From contig NZ_SJRX01000001.1 in the NCBI RefSeq assembly GCF_004352845.1, forward strand, positions 372,001 through 436,000: a stretch of DNA of 64,000 bases, given 5' to 3'. The position numbers and the translations under genes were made by a program. The first letter of the stretch is position 1. Each line of letters opens with the position of its first letter. Under the pieces are notes generated by a model. That model saw only the letters and a list, made by a program, of their open reading frames with translations, did not search any database and was not told the DNA's origin. Shown piece by piece: positions 1-12,765 of this stretch. This DNA is from Luteimonas terricola. GTDB lineage: Bacteria; Pseudomonadota; Gammaproteobacteria; Xanthomonadales; Xanthomonadaceae.

Positions 1-1944
1 GATGCGTGCGGTCAGGTCGGGCGAGAACGGCACGTGGTCGTGGTTGAGGTTCGGGTCGTAGCCCGGGTAGGTCGGATCGAGGCGGAAGTCGTCGAAGCGG
101 TCGTACTCGGCGTCCAGCCAGCCCACCTGCGCGCTGAGCACCGTGGCCTCGCCGAAACGGGCGCTGCCCTCGAACTCGATGCCCATGATGTCCAGCTCGG
201 CCGCGTTGAGCACCGGGAAGGTGCCGACGTCCTGCGAGACCCGGGCCTGGAAATCGCTGTAGTCGCTCTTGAACGCCGCGACGCTGCCGCGCAGGCGACC
301 GTCATCGGATGCAGCCTTCAGGCCGAGCTCGTAGGTCCAGACGTACTCGGGATCGAACTTGGCGTGCTGGGTGTCGTAGACGGTGTTGGCCCGGCCGTTG
401 AAACCACCGGACTTGAAGCCGCGGTTGGCGGAGACATAGCCCATCACGTTGTCGCTGAAGGCCTTCTGCAGGCTCACCGACGGGGTGACCGCGGTCCAGC
501 TGGCCTTGGCCTGGAAGGCGACGGTCTCGTTGATGCCCTGGAACGGGGCACCCCAGAAGGTGCTGGTGCTGCGGTCGTATTCCTTCTCGTCCTTCGTCCA
601 GCGCACGCCGGCGGCCAGCGTCCAGGTCGGCACGAACTCCCAGTTGGCGTGGGCGAACGCGGCGACGCTGGTGGTGGTCAGGTCATCGTCGATGGTGCGC
701 AGGAACGACAACGGCGCGCCGAACAGGGCGAACAGGTCGCCGGCATAGGCCTCCTGGTAGGAGGGCACGTCCTCGCGCATGTAGTACGCGCCGAAGGTGG
801 CCTGCAGGTTGCTGCCGTTGTCGTACTGGAGCTGGAACTCCTGGCTGGCCTGCTCCTGGTCGAGCGACACCAGCACGTCGCCAAGCTCGAATTCGCTGGC
901 GTCGATATCGATGAAGGAGTTGGTCTTCAGGCTGCGGTGCGAAGTGATGCTCTTGAACAGCCACTGTTCGCTGAAGTCCCACTCCATCGACAGCGACGCA
1001 CCCGAGTGCTCCAGCTGCTGGCCGTGCCCGGGCGGAAGGAACGAGGTCTGCGAGCGGTGGTTCCACTCGCCGGTCTCGCCCGGCTGCAGCACCACGACTC
1101 CTAACCCGAGGTCGGTCTGCAGCAGCGGCGCCATCGGCCGGCCCATGGTCGGCGCGACGTCCTGCTCGGTGTGGTCGAACGCCAGCGTCGCGCGGAAGGT
1201 ATCGCTGGGCTGGAACGCGATCTTGGCGCGGATGGCCTGGGTGTCATCGTTGTTGTAGTGACGCCCGGTGACGCTGTCGCGCACATAGCCGTCGTTGCGG
1301 ATCGAGGCCGCGGCGACGCTGGCGGCCACGGTCTCGCTCAGCTGCCCGCTGGCATAGGCGCGCACTTCCTGGCGGCCGTAGTCGCCGATGGTCAGCTCGG
1401 CCGCGCCGCCGCTGTGGTCGAAGGGATCGCGGGTGGTGATCTTGATCGCGCCGCCGGTGGAGTTCTTGCCGTACAGCGTGCCCTGCGGGCCGCGCAGCAC
1501 TTCGACCTGCTGCACGTCGAACAGCGAGAACATCGAGCCGTTGATGCGCGAGTAATAGACGTCGTCGACGTACATGCCCACGCCCGGGTCGAAGCTCTGC
1601 AGCGCGTCGGGCTGGCCGATGCCGCGGATGAAGACGTTCACGCTGTTCGCCGAGCCACGGCCCTGGACGATGTTGAGGTTGGGCACCGCGCCCTGCAGGC
1701 CGCTGACGTCGCTGGCCTGGAGGTCCTTGAGCTGCTCTTCGCCAAAGGCGCTGACCGCGACCGGCACGTCCATGATCGATTCGGTGCGGCGGCGGGCGGT
1801 GACGGTGACGGTGTCGAGTTCGGTGGCACTGCGCGCGGACGGGGCCTGGTCGGCATCGGATTCCTGTGCGTGCAGGGCCGGCGCGGCCAGGGCCACGACG
1901 ATCGCCAGGCTGAGGGTGGTGGCGCGAATATGGACAGGCTTCAT
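1..1944 (-). CDS. TonB-dependent outer-membrane receptor (C-terminus cut by window edge)
   Basis: The product is an outer-membrane beta-barrel that takes up a ligand using TonB/ExbBD energy; the ligand cannot be told from sequence. The ATG at 1944 begins a clear signal peptide (MKPVHIRATTLSLAIVVALA, cleavage after the ALHA region). It is followed by a TonB-box-like stretch (ELDTVTVTARRR) and a plug domain with DVPVAVSAF, IRGIG and VEVLRGPQGTLYGKNSTGGAI. Barrel strands then run to the window edge. A purine-rich AGGGGA lies 4-6 nt before the start. The visible 648 codons lack the terminal aromatic strand, so the gene continues beyond position 1. It is divergent from the GntP permease, which may share a substrate (inference). 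Confidence 0.92.
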   Translation of the reverse strand, partial: MKPVHIRATTLSLAIVVALAAPALHAQESDADQAPSARSATELDTVTVTARRRTESIMDVPVAVSAFGEEQLKDLQASDVSGLQGAVPNLNIVQGRGSANSVNVFIRGIGQPDALQSFDPGVGMYVDDVYYSRINGSMFSLFDVQQVEVLRGPQGTLYGKNSTGGAIKITTRDPFDHSGGAAELTIGDYGRQEVRAYASGQLSETVAASVAAASIRNDGYVRDSVTGRHYNNDDTQAIRAKIAFQPSDTFRATLAFDHTEQDVAPTMGRPMAPLLQTDLGLGVVVLQPGETGEWNHRSQTSFLPPGHGQQLEHSGASLSMEWDFSEQWLFKSITSHRSLKTNSFIDIDASEFELGDVLVSLDQEQASQEFQLQYDNGSNLQATFGAYYMREDVPSYQEAYAGDLFALFGAPLSFLRTIDDDLTTTSVAAFAHANWEFVPTWTLAAGVRWTKDEKEYDRSTSTFWGAPFQGINETVAFQAKASWTAVTPSVSLQKAFSDNVMGYVSANRGFKSGGFNGRANTVYDTQHAKFDPEYVWTYELGLKAASDDGRLRGSVAAFKSDYSDFQARVSQDVGTFPVLNAAELDIMGIEFEGSARFGEATVLSAQVGWLDAEYDRFDDFRLDPTYPGYDPNLNHDHVPFSPDLTARI

Positions 1945-2112
1945 GTGATCCCCTGGAATCTTCGTTGCGCGCGGCCGATTTGCCGCGTGGTGACAAGACT
2001 AGGGAGGGGGCCGCTGCGGCGGCATCGTACCTTCGGACAATGGGCCGCGGCCGCACGCGGCGGGAACACTGTCGCCCGTGGAGTCGTGCGCCGCACGATG
2101 CAAGGATCCCGA

Positions 2113-3516
2113 ATGTCGTTCCTGATCGTGCTCGCCGCGCTGGTCTTCCTGATGTACGTCGCCTACCGCGGCCACAGCGTGATCCTGTTCGCGCCGATCG
2201 CAGCCCTGGGTGCGGTCCTGCTCACCGACCCGTCCCTGGTGGCGCCGATGTTCACCGGCCTGTTCATGGACAAGATGGTCGGCTTCCTGAAGCTGTACTT
2301 CCCGGTGTTCCTGCTGGGCGCGGTGTTCGGCAAGCTGATCGAGATCTCCGGTTTCTCGAAGTCGATCGTCGCCGCCACCATCCGCGTGGTCGGCGCGCAG
2401 CGGGCGATGCTGTCGATCGTGATCGTCTGCGCGCTGCTGACCTACGGCGGCGTGTCGCTGTTCGTGGTGGTGTTCGCGGTGTACCCGTTCGCGGCCGAAC
2501 TGTTCCGCCAGAGCGACATCCCCAAGCGGCTGATCCCCGGCACCATCGCGCTGGGCGCCTTCACCTTCACCATGGACGCGCTGCCCGGCACGCCGCAGAT
2601 CCAGAACATCATCCCCACCGCGTTCTTCGGCACCGACACCTGGGCGGCGCCGGTACTGGGCACGATCGGTGGCGTCTTCATCATCATCGTCGGCCTGTCC
2701 TACCTGGACTGGCGCCGGCGCGTGGCGCAACTCGCCGGCGAAGGCTATGGCGATCCCGCCACCCTGCTCAACGAACCCGCGCCCTTCATCGGCGAGCGCC
2801 TGGCACATCCGCTGGTCGCGCTGCTGCCGCTGGTGATGGTGGGCGTGGCCAACCTGGTGCTGACGCGCCTGATCCCGGGCTGGTATGGCGACAGCCACAG
2901 CTTCATCCCCGCGGTGGTCGGCAACCCGGCGCCGGTGGTGCAGGAAGTAGCGAAGATCGCCGCGATCTGGGCGGTGATGGGCGCGCTGCTGATCGGCATC
3001 GCGACGGTGATGGTGTTCGCCTGGAAGACGGTGTTCAGGCACTTCGCCGAGGGCACCAAGTCCGCGATCGGCGGCGCGCTGCTGGCGTCGATGAACACTG
3101 CATCGGAATACGGCTTCGGCGCCGTGATCGCCGCGCTGCCCGGCTTCCTGCTGGTGGCCGATGCGCTGGGCGCGATCCCCGACCCGCTGGTCAACGAAGC
3201 GGTCACGGTCACTGCGCTCGCCGGCATCACCGGCTCGGCCTCGGGCGGCATGTCGATCGCGCTGGCCGCCATGGCCGACACCTTCATCGCCAACGCCGAG
3301 GCCGCCGGCATCCCGATGGAGGTCCTGCACCGCGTGGCCTCGATGGCGTCCGGCGGCATGGACACCCTGCCCCACAACGGCGCGGTGATCACCCTGCTGG
3401 CGGTCACCGGCCTGACCCACCGCCAGGCCTACAAGGACATCTTTGCGATCACGATCATCAAGACCATCGCGGTGTTCGCGATCATCGCCACGTTCTATCT
3501 CACCGGCTGGGTCTGA
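2113..3516 (+). CDS. GntP family permease
   Basis: This is a polytopic inner-membrane transporter of 467 residues, typical for the gluconate/H+ symporter (GntP) family, whose members carry gluconate, other sugar acids or short hydroxy acids. Hydrophobic segments run the whole length. Conserved family-like stretches include LTYGGVSLFVVVFAVYPFA, MDALPGTPQIQNIIPT, the GSASGG region and ASGGMDTLPHNGAVITLL near the C-terminus. I chose the ATG at 2113 because AAGGA sits 6 nt upstream (2102-2106). An in-frame ATG at 2098 has no such site. The gene stands alone, divergent from the TonB receptor and convergent with pnp. Substrate is not assignable. Confidence 0.88.
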   Translation: MSFLIVLAALVFLMYVAYRGHSVILFAPIAALGAVLLTDPSLVAPMFTGLFMDKMVGFLKLYFPVFLLGAVFGKLIEISGFSKSIVAATIRVVGAQRAMLSIVIVCALLTYGGVSLFVVVFAVYPFAAELFRQSDIPKRLIPGTIALGAFTFTMDALPGTPQIQNIIPTAFFGTDTWAAPVLGTIGGVFIIIVGLSYLDWRRRVAQLAGEGYGDPATLLNEPAPFIGERLAHPLVALLPLVMVGVANLVLTRLIPGWYGDSHSFIPAVVGNPAPVVQEVAKIAAIWAVMGALLIGIATVMVFAWKTVFRHFAEGTKSAIGGALLASMNTASEYGFGAVIAALPGFLLVADALGAIPDPLVNEAVTVTALAGITGSASGGMSIALAAMADTFIANAEAAGIPMEVLHRVASMASGGMDTLPHNGAVITLLAVTGLTHRQAYKDIFAITIIKTIAVFAIIATFYLTGWV

Positions 3517-3633
3517 CCGGCGAGCCGGCGCGCGCGGCCGCGCGCCGGTGGTGGAGGGCCCCGCCGTGGCCGGGAGGCCTTCGCGGCTTCGGCTGCAATT
3601 GCGCGAGGTCGGGCCACCGCGTACTGCTGCGCA

Positions 3634-3669
3634 CCGGGTGCCAAGGCCCTTGAGGGCCTTGGCACCCGG
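3634..3669. repeat. 17-bp perfect inverted repeat downstream of the GntP permease
   Basis: The arms 3634-3650 and 3653-3669 pair perfectly over 17 bp (CCGGGTGCCAAGGCCCT with its complement) around a 2-nt centre. No T-run follows on either strand, so it is not a standard intrinsic terminator. It could be a repetitive extragenic palindrome or an mRNA 3'-end stabiliser for the permease. The 270-bp gap 3517-3786 also holds a GC palindrome near 3528-3550 and the terminator at 3721-3750, and no gene I can support. Confidence 0.6.
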
Positions 3670-3720
3670 CACCCCCGTTGTGGCGGTGCCGCGCCTTCCA
3701 ACGAGCTTGGAGAGGGAACA

Positions 3721-3750
3721 AAAAAAGAGCGGGCCCAGGCCCGCTCTTTT
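3721..3750. terminator. Bidirectional Rho-independent terminator between GntP permease and pnp
   Basis: A perfect 9-bp stem (GAGCGGGCC, 3727-3735, with 3738-3746) is flanked by six A on the left and four T on the right. It can terminate both the minus-strand pnp transcript, which reads into six U, and the plus-strand permease transcript. It lies about 36 nt after the pnp stop codon, between two converging genes. Confidence 0.85.
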
Positions 3751-3786
3751 CATTTCCCGGCGATTGCCGGCAACGACGCGCGCGGC

Positions 3787-5895
3787 TTACTCCGCCGGCG
3801 TGCCCTCGCCTTCCTCGACCGCCTTCATCGACAGGCGGATGCGGCCCTGCTTGTCGACTTCCAGCACCTTGACCTTGACCACGTCGCCTTCCTTGAGCAC
3901 GTCACCGACCTTCTCGACGCGCTCGTTGGAGATCTGCGACACGTGGACCAGGCCGTCCTTGCCGGGGGAGATGGTGACGAACGCACCGAAGTCCATCAGC
4001 TTGACGACCTTGCCCTCGTAGATCCGGCCCGGCTCGACGTCGGAGGTGATCTGCTCGATGCGCTCCTTGGCGGCGCGGCCGGCGGCGGCGTCGACCGATG
4101 CGATCGTGATCGTGCCGTCGTCCTGGATGTCGATCTGGGTGCCGGTTTCCTTGGTGATCGCCTGGATCACCGAGCCGCCCTTGCCGATCACTTCGCGGAT
4201 CTTGTCGGGGTGGATCTTGATGGTGATCAGGCGCGGCGCGAACTCGCTCAGCTCCGAACGCGGCGCGGTCAGCGCGGCTTCCATTTCCTTGAGGATGTGC
4301 AGGCGGCCCTGCTTGGCCTGGGCCAGCGCGACCTTCATGATCTCTTCGGTGATGCCCTGGATCTTGATGTCCATCTGCAGCGCCGAAATGCCGTTGGTGG
4401 TACCGGCCACCTTGAAGTCCATGTCGCCGAGGTGGTCCTCGTCACCGAGGATGTCGGACAGCACGACATAGTCGTCGCCTTCCTTCACAAGGCCCATCGC
4501 GATGCCGGCGACCGGCGCCTTGATCGGCACGCCCGCGTCCATCAGCGCCAGCGACGAACCGCAGACCGACGCCATCGACGAGGAACCGTTCGACTCGGTG
4601 ATCTCGGACACGACGCGGATGGTGTACGGGAACTCTTCCATCGTCGGCATCACGGCGAGCACGCCGCGCTTGGCAAGGCGGCCGTGGCCGATCTCGCGAC
4701 GCTTCGGGCCCATCATGCGGCCGGCTTCACCCACCGAGTAGGGGGGGAAGTTGTAGTGGAACAGGAAGTGTTCCTTGTACTCGCCGGACACGGCGTCGAT
4801 GATCTGGCCGTCGCGGGCGGTGCCCAGCGTGACGGCGACGATCGCCTGGGTCTCGCCGCGGGTGAACAGCGACGAGCCGTGCACGCGCGGCAGGATGCCG
4901 ACGCGGCTGGCGATCGGGCGCACGGTGTCGAGCGCGCGGCCGTCGATGCGGACCCTGGTCTTGAGGACCGAGTCGCGCATGGTCTGGTATTCCTGCTCGC
5001 CGAACTCCTTCGACAGGTCGCCCGACGTCCACGCCTTGGCCTCGGCTTCCGGGGCGAGCGCGGCGAGGATCGCCTTCTTCACGGTGGAGATGGCGTCCTT
5101 GCGCTCGAGCTTGTCGCGCACCTGGAACGCGGCCGCGAGCTGCTCGCCCACGGCGGTGCGGATGGCGCTGACGATGCCTTCGTCGGCGGCAGGTGCGCTC
5201 CAGGTCCACTTCGGCCGGCCGGCCTCGGCGACCAGCGCATTGATGGTGTCGATCGCGACCTGCATCTGCTGGTGGCCGAACATCACTGCGCCAAGCATCA
5301 CGTCCTCGGACAGCTCCTTGGCCTCCGACTCGACCATCAGCACGGCCTTGGCGGTACCAGCGACGACGAGCTCGAGCTCGGAATCCTTCAGCTCGGTGAC
5401 CGTCGGGTTGAGCAGGTACTGGCCGTCCTTGTAGCCGATCTTGGCGGCGCCGATCGGGCCGTCGAACGGCGCGCCCGACAGCGACAGCGCGGCCGAGGCA
5501 CCGATCAGGGCGAGGACGTCACCGTCGACCTCGGGGTTCATCGACATCACCGTGGCGATGATCTGCACTTCGTTGCGGAAACCGTCCGGGAACAGCGGGC
5601 GGATCGGGCGATCGATCAGGCGCGAAATCAGCGTTTCCTTCTCGGTCTGGCGGCCCTCACGCTTGAAGAAACCACCCGGGATGCGGCCACCGGCGTAGAA
5701 CTTCTCCTGGTAGTCCACGGTCAGCGGGAAGAAGTCCTGCCCCTCGCGGGCGGTCTTGTTGGCGACCGCGGAGACCAGCAGCACGGTGCCCTCGCAGGAG
5801 ACCATGACCGCGCCGCCGGCCTGGCGGGCGATCTCGCCGGTCTCGATGGTGACCGTGCGCTTGCCGTACTCGAAGCTCTTGATGACTTTTGCCAC
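3787..5895 (-). CDS. pnp: Polyribonucleotide nucleotidyltransferase (PNPase)
   Basis: PNPase is a phosphorolytic 3'-5' exoribonuclease, normally a trimer that joins the RNA degradosome. The 702-residue product (711 in E. coli) shows two RNase PH domains. The first contains the [21 protein letters not shown] and [15 protein letters not shown] motifs. The second contains [10 protein letters not shown] and [14 protein letters not shown] domain ([13 protein letters not shown]) and an S1 domain ([13 protein letters not shown]) complete it. The start is GTG at 5895 (product [11 protein letters not shown]), with GAGGA 9 nt upstream; a longer in-frame ATG at 5994 would run into the rpsO terminator. 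It follows rpsO, as in E. coli, with an intrinsic terminator between them, so it is probably transcribed by read-through. Confidence 0.96.
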   Translation of the reverse strand: MAKVIKSFEYGKRTVTIETGEIARQAGGAVMVSCEGTVLLVSAVANKTAREGQDFFPLTVDYQEKFYAGGRIPGGFFKREGRQTEKETLISRLIDRPIRPLFPDGFRNEVQIIATVMSMNPEVDGDVLALIGASAALSLSGAPFDGPIGAAKIGYKDGQYLLNPTVTELKDSELELVVAGTAKAVLMVESEAKELSEDVMLGAVMFGHQQMQVAIDTINALVAEAGRPKWTWSAPAADEGIVSAIRTAVGEQLAAAFQVRDKLERKDAISTVKKAILAALAPEAEAKAWTSGDLSKEFGEQEYQTMRDSVLKTRVRIDGRALDTVRPIASRVGILPRVHGSSLFTRGETQAIVAVTLGTARDGQIIDAVSGEYKEHFLFHYNFPPYSVGEAGRMMGPKRREIGHGRLAKRGVLAVMPTMEEFPYTIRVVSEITESNGSSSMASVCGSSLALMDAGVPIKAPVAGIAMGLVKEGDDYVVLSDILGDEDHLGDMDFKVAGTTNGISALQMDIKIQGITEEIMKVALAQAKQGRLHILKEMEAALTAPRSELSEFAPRLITIKIHPDKIREVIGKGGSVIQAITKETGTQIDIQDDGTITIASVDAAAGRAAKERIEQITSDVEPGRIYEGKVVKLMDFGAFVTISPGKDGLVHVSQISNERVEKVGDVLKEGDVVKVKVLEVDKQGRIRLSMKAVEEGEGTPAE

Positions 5896-5976
5896 GTTGG
5901 TGATTCCTCGATGACTCTTGCGATGAACCGGACGGGACCCATGCCCTGGCCGGGTGGCGCGCGCTCTGGCGTGCCG

Positions 5977-6005
5977 AAAAAAAATGCGGCGCATCTCTGC
6001 GCCGC
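5977..6005 (-). terminator. Intrinsic terminator after rpsO
   Basis: On the minus strand an 8-bp stem (GCGGCGCA, pairing 5998-6005 with 5986-5993) has a 4-nt loop and is followed by A then eight U (complement of A at 5977-5984). It begins 13 nt after the rpsO stop codon. It separates rpsO from pnp, as the equivalent terminator does in E. coli. Confidence 0.9.
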
Positions 6006-6017
6006 GGTGGGGTCTTG

Positions 6018-6278
6018 TCAGCGACGCAGGCCGAGCTTCTCGATCAGCGCCCTGTAGCGCGCGCTGTCCTTGCGGTGCAGGTAGTCGAGCAGGCTGCGAC
6101 GGCGGTTGACCATCATCAGCAGGCCGCGGCGGCTGTGGTGGTCCTGCTTGTGCAGCTTGAAGTGCTCGGTAAGCTGCACGATGCGTGCGGTGAGCAGGGC
6201 GACCTGGACCTCCGTGGAACCGGTGTCGTTGTCGCCGCGCTTGTTGTCTTCGATGATCTTGACGGTGTCGATGGACAT
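6018..6278 (-). CDS. rpsO: 30S ribosomal protein S15
   Basis: S15 is a primary 16S rRNA-binding protein of the small subunit, contacting the central domain and bridging to 50S. The 86-residue product has the family signature [19 protein letters not shown] followed by the [11 protein letters not shown] motif. The ATG at 6278 gives [12 protein letters not shown], the expected N-terminus. It lies in the order truB-rpsO-pnp, as in E. coli, with its own promoter candidate at the truB 3' end and a strong terminator behind it. In E. coli, S15 represses its own mRNA. I did not find an obvious equivalent pseudoknot in the 140-nt leader by eye. Confidence 0.97.
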   Translation of the reverse strand: MSIDTVKIIEDNKRGDNDTGSTEVQVALLTARIVQLTEHFKLHKQDHHSRRGLLMMVNRRRSLLDYLHRKDSARYRALIEKLGLRR

Positions 6279-6421
6279 TGCGTGTTGCCTTGTAGGTGAT
6301 GCGTGGACCGCAGGAACGCCGTCATGCCGGCCTGGCATGCTGCGCACCACGAGAACCGCCGCTTGCTGTGGGAAACCTGGCGCCCGGTCGGGCGCACGGA
6401 TTGCTTGGAAAAAGCCGCGGA

Positions 6422-6451
6422 ATTGTAACGCGCGGCGGGCTTGCCGGACAA
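6422..6451 (-). promoter_or_regulatory. Sigma70-like promoter candidate for rpsO
   Basis: On the minus strand TTGTCC (6446-6451) and TACAAT (6422-6427) are separated by 18 nt. Four of six and five of six positions match the consensus. It overlaps the end of truB (stop at 6461) and would start transcription about 140 nt upstream of rpsO, where E. coli also has an rpsO promoter. Confidence 0.5.
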
Positions 6452-6460
6452 GGCGCGGAC

Positions 6461-7450
6461 TCAGGCGCTGGCCGATCCCTGCCCCGGCGCGGGCTGTGCG
6501 CAGGCCCAGGCGAACATGCGGCGGGGGCGCAGGCCGCCTTCGCCGTCCGCCACCCCCAGGCCGAGCACGCGGCCATCGGGCCCGAACACGGCCACCTCGC
6601 CGGCCCCCGTGAATACGCCTTCCGTGCCCTGGCCGTACGCCAGGCGCGCCGCGCCCGCCGCGTCCACCTCGACCCGCGGCCAGGCATCCATGCCCGCCTC
6701 GATCGGCAGCAGGCAGGCCTCGAGGCTGCGCTCGCCCCGCGCGGCCAGGGCCTCGAGCTCCGCAAAGGTCCACATCCGCGGATTCCTGAACGGATCGACC
6801 CAGAGCCGGCGCAACTCGGCCACGTGGGCGCCGCAGCCCAGCGCTTCGCCCAGGTCGCGCACCAGGCTGCGCACGTAGGTGCCCGAGCCGCAGTCCACGC
6901 GGAGGCGGAGGATGTTCCCGGGCGCCGCGCCCTCGACGGCATCGATCAGGTCGGCGGCCGACAGCAGGTTGAAGGCGTGCACGTCGACCTCGCGCGGCTC
7001 GACTTCGACCTCTTCGCCGCGGCGCGCCTTCGCGTACAGCGGCTCGCCGCCGCGCTTGAGCGCCGAATAGATCGGTGGGCGCTGCATGATGCGGCCGGTC
7101 AGCCGCGCCAGCGCAGCGTCGATGGTGGCGATGTCCAGCATCGGCACCGGGCGCTCGCGCAGCACCTGGCCGTCGGCGTCGTCCGTGTCGGTGACCAGGC
7201 CCAGGCGCGCGACCGCGTCGTAGGCCTTGCGCGCGCCAAGCAGGCCGCCGGCGATCTTGGTCGCTTCGCCGAAACACAGCGGCAACAGCCCGGTGGCCAG
7301 GGGGTCGAGACTGCCCGTGTGCCCGCCTTTGGCGGCGCGGAACAGATGCCGCGCACGCTGCAAGGCCTGGTTGGAACTCGGCCCGCGCGGCTTGTCGAGC
7401 AGCAGGATGCCGTCGAGCTTGCGAAACGTCGTTCGGGGGCGCGCCTTCAT
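6461..7450 (-). CDS. truB: tRNA pseudouridine(55) synthase
   Basis: TruB converts U55 of the T-loop of tRNAs to pseudouridine. The 329-residue product has the start motif [12 protein letters not shown], the catalytic loop [13 protein letters not shown] with Asp49 as predicted nucleophile (Asp48 in E. coli), and the later motifs RPPIYSALK and [18 protein letters not shown] chose the ATG at 7450 ([14 protein letters not shown]) because it gives the normal family N-terminus; an in-frame start at 7495 adds an unconserved extension. It sits 89 nt downstream of rbfA and is followed by rpsO. Confidence 0.95.
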   Translation of the reverse strand: MKARPRTTFRKLDGILLLDKPRGPSSNQALQRARHLFRAAKGGHTGSLDPLATGLLPLCFGEATKIAGGLLGARKAYDAVARLGLVTDTDDADGQVLRERPVPMLDIATIDAALARLTGRIMQRPPIYSALKRGGEPLYAKARRGEEVEVEPREVDVHAFNLLSAADLIDAVEGAAPGNILRLRVDCGSGTYVRSLVRDLGEALGCGAHVAELRRLWVDPFRNPRMWTFAELEALAARGERSLEACLLPIEAGMDAWPRVEVDAAGAARLAYGQGTEGVFTGAGEVAVFGPDGRVLGLGVADGEGGLRPRRMFAWACAQPAPGQGSASA

Positions 7451-7539
7451 CGAAGCATTGTAAGTGGCGCGCTGGGGATGTGGGTCATGGCCCATGGCAC
7501 GACCGGGGCGCAGTGATCCGGTCGCCGCTGTAGCGGCTC

Positions 7540-7928
7540 CTACCGGTCGTTGTCGGTGGCGTCGGGGTCGGGGTCGCTGGAGACGTCGGGCAGATCGCGC
7601 AGCAGGTTGTCGATCCGCTCGCCGCGATCGACGGAATCGTCGTAGTGGAAATGCAGCTCCGGCACGTGGCGCATCTTCACCGCGCGCGCGAGCCGGTAGC
7701 GCACTTCGGGCGCCACCGCCTTGAGGCCCTTGATGGCCTCGGCGGCGCGCTCGCCCTGCAGCGCGGTCACATACACCTTGGCATGCGCCATGTCGCGGGT
7801 GACCTCGACGTCGGACACGCTCACCGACGGCAGGCCGTGCTCGGCCACCGCCTCGCGCACCAGGGTGCCCAGCTCCCTGCGGAGCTGGGCGGACACGCGG
7901 TCGGTGCGGTGGAAGCTCTTCTGCGACA

Positions 7929-7929
<1 letters not shown>
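7540..7929 (-). CDS. rbfA: Ribosome-binding factor A
   Basis: RbfA is a cold-shock-associated 30S maturation factor with a KH-like fold that helps process the 5' end of 16S rRNA. The 129-residue product shows the family features [38 protein letters not shown] and the end of the fold [24 protein letters not shown] short acidic tail follows. Its ATG at 7929 overlaps the infB stop by one base (TGATG), implying translational coupling. Confidence 0.95.
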
Positions 7930-10493
<2,564 letters not shown>

Positions 10494-10588
10494 TCGGATT
10501 CCGGTTCCTTTGGCGTCGGCATTTGCCGCGCTGTGGATGGATCAATTCTGGGTGCTTGCCATGCTCGGGGCCGTGAGGGCCCGGTCTG

Positions 10589-12100
10589 TCAGCCCTCGCT
10601 TTCCAGGCGCGCGATCTCGCCCGCGCGCGCGGCCAGCACAAGGGCCGCGGCGCGCTCCTGGTCGAGACCCTCGATGCCGAACTCCAGCACCTCGTCGGCG
10701 GCCAGGTCGGAGAGGTCCTCGGCGGTGCACACGCCGTTGGCGGCAAGCGCGAAGGCGGTTTCGTCATCCATGCCCTCGAGCGCCAGCAGGTCGTCGGCGG
10801 GCATGTTGTCGCCAAGCTCCTCCTCGACCGCCAGCGCATCGTTGAGCAGCGCATCGCGTGCGCGGGCGCGCAGTTCCTCGACGATGTCCTCGTCGAAGCC
10901 CTCCACCGCCAGCAACTCGCCGACCGGCACGTAGGCGATTTCCTCGACCGTACTGAATCCCTCGGCCACCAGGATGCCGGCGATCTCCTCGTCGACCTCG
11001 AGCTTTTCCTGGAACAGCGCGCGCGCCGTGGCCTGCTCGGCCTCGGACTTCGCGGCGACCTGGTCCTGCGTCATCACGTTGAGCTGCCAGCCCGACAGGC
11101 GGCTGGCGAGGCGCACGTTCTGGCCGCCCTTGCCGATGGCCTGCGCGAGGCGGTCTTCGGCGACCGCGAGGTCCATCGAGTGCTTGTCCTCGTCGACCAC
11201 GATCGACTGGACTTCAGCCGGCGCCATGGCGTTGATCACGAACTGCGCCGGGTTGTCCGACCACAGCACGATGTCGACGCGCTCGCCGTTGAGTTCGTTG
11301 CTCACCGCCTGCACGCGCGAACCGCGCATGCCGATGCAGGCGCCGATCGGATCGGTGCGGGTGTCGTAGGCGACCACGGCGATCTTGGCGCGGTCGCCCG
11401 GATCGCGGGCGCAGGCCTTGATTTCCACCAGGCCCTGGCCGACTTCCGGCACTTCGAGCTTGAACAGCTCCATCATGAATTCCGGCGCGGCGCGGCTGAT
11501 GAACAGCTGCGGGCCGCGCGGCTCGGTGCGCACGTCGTAGAGGTAGCCGCGGATACGGTCGCCGGCACGCACGACGTCGCGCGGGATGGCCTTGTCCTTG
11601 GGGATGAAGGCTTCCGCGTTGCCACCCAGGTCGACAAAGACGTTGCCGCGCTCGACGCGCTTGACCACGCCGGTGACGAGCTCGCCGACGCGGTCCTTCC
11701 AGGCGTCCACGACCTGCTGGCGCTCGGCCTCGCGCACGCGCTGCACGATGACCTGCTTGGCGGCCTGCGCCGCGATGCGGCCGAAGTCGACGTTCTCGAT
11801 CTGCTCTTCGATGTAGTCGCCGACCTCGACGCCCTCGGCCTCGTCGACCGCGTCCATCATGCGGATCTGGCGGTCGGGCGACTCCATCACCACGTCGTCG
11901 GCCACGACCTCCCAGCGTCGGAAGGTTTCGTAGGTGCCGTCGTTGGGGTCGATCACCACGCGCGTCACCACGTCCTGTTCGAGGTAGCGCTTCTTGGCCG
12001 CGGTGGCCAGGGCCGCCTCGAGGGCTTCGAGGATCACCGACTCCGGCACGCCCTTTTCATTGGCGACCGCATCGACGACCAGCAACAGTTCCTTGCTCAT
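10589..12100 (-). CDS. nusA: Transcription termination/antitermination factor NusA
   Basis: NusA binds RNA polymerase and nascent RNA, modulating pausing, intrinsic termination and antitermination. The 503-residue product has the N-terminal polymerase-binding domain (MSKELLLVVDAVANEKGV), an S1 domain (GVVKRVERGNVFVDLGGNAEAFIPK), two KH domains (IGACIGMRGSRVQAVSNEL and AIGKGGQNVRLASRLSGW) and two C-terminal acidic repeats (each with the GF..VEEIA-type pattern). It starts 8 nt after rimP and is likely in the same transcript. The leader upstream of rimP carries two terminators, which would make NusA level a plausible feedback signal (inference). Confidence 0.96.
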   Translation of the reverse strand: MSKELLLVVDAVANEKGVPESVILEALEAALATAAKKRYLEQDVVTRVVIDPNDGTYETFRRWEVVADDVVMESPDRQIRMMDAVDEAEGVEVGDYIEEQIENVDFGRIAAQAAKQVIVQRVREAERQQVVDAWKDRVGELVTGVVKRVERGNVFVDLGGNAEAFIPKDKAIPRDVVRAGDRIRGYLYDVRTEPRGPQLFISRAAPEFMMELFKLEVPEVGQGLVEIKACARDPGDRAKIAVVAYDTRTDPIGACIGMRGSRVQAVSNELNGERVDIVLWSDNPAQFVINAMAPAEVQSIVVDEDKHSMDLAVAEDRLAQAIGKGGQNVRLASRLSGWQLNVMTQDQVAAKSEAEQATARALFQEKLEVDEEIAGILVAEGFSTVEEIAYVPVGELLAVEGFDEDIVEELRARARDALLNDALAVEEELGDNMPADDLLALEGMDDETAFALAANGVCTAEDLSDLAADEVLEFGIEGLDQERAAALVLAARAGEIARLESEG

Positions 12101-12108
12101 CTTCTCTA

Positions 12109-12720
12109 TTACTCCGCACGGGACGGCTTCGACGCCGCCGGCTTGTTGTTGGTGTTTTGTTTGCTGCCAGGCTTGCCACGGCCCTTGCCGGGACGCGCGT
12201 CGCGCCCGGAGGCGTCCTTCGCGGGCCCGTAGCCGAGCGCGACCCAGTCGGGCACCAGGCGCGCCTTGTCGACGTTGTCGGCGGCGACCGCGAACGGCTG
12301 GCCGTCGACCTCGAACGTGAGCGTCCCGCCCTCGACCGCCGCGATCCGCCCGGTCAGCCTGCGGCGCCCGTCCTGCGGCAGCTTCAGGACGACCTTGGCC
12401 TGTTCGCCCAGGAAGCGCTCGAAGTGGGCCGGCGTGAACAGCAGCCGGTCGACGCCGGGCGAGGACACCTCGAGGGTGTAGTTGCCGCTGATCGGGTCCT
12501 CGACGTCGAGCTGGGCCGAAACCTCGCGGCTGACCGCCTCGCAGTCCTCGATGCCCACGCCCTGCCCCTCTGCCGCCGGGTCGGCGCCCGGACGGTCGAT
12601 GTACAGGCGCAACAGCGCGCCATCGGACGACGGCAGGTACTCGATTCCGAGCAACTCCAGTCCGAGCGACGCGACGGTCGGAGACAGGAGTCCAGCGATA
12701 TCGGTCGACTTGTCGGCCAC
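12109..12720 (-). CDS. rimP: Ribosome maturation factor RimP
   Basis: RimP assists 30S subunit assembly. The 203-residue product (about 150 in E. coli) shows the two-domain family pattern: [23 protein letters not shown], then [32 protein letters not shown] Lys/Arg/Gly-rich unstructured tail of some 45 residues accounts for the extra length. The start is GTG at 12720, preceded at 8 nt by AGGAGG, a strong Shine-Dalgarno; longer in-frame readings pass through the terminators. It heads the rimP-nusA-infB operon. Confidence 0.94.
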   Translation of the reverse strand: MADKSTDIAGLLSPTVASLGLELLGIEYLPSSDGALLRLYIDRPGADPAAEGQGVGIEDCEAVSREVSAQLDVEDPISGNYTLEVSSPGVDRLLFTPAHFERFLGEQAKVVLKLPQDGRRRLTGRIAAVEGGTLTFEVDGQPFAVAADNVDKARLVPDWVALGYGPAKDASGRDARPGKGRGKPGSKQNTNNKPAASKPSRAE

Positions 12721-12765
12721 GTTGGCTCCTCCTGTCCTGGTCCATTGCCGGCGATGCCGGGCGCG

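Noticed and set aside
1171..2112. An N-terminal extension of the GntP permease frame back to 1171
   Set aside because: It is antisense to the TonB receptor and lacks membrane character; the Shine-Dalgarno decides for 2113.
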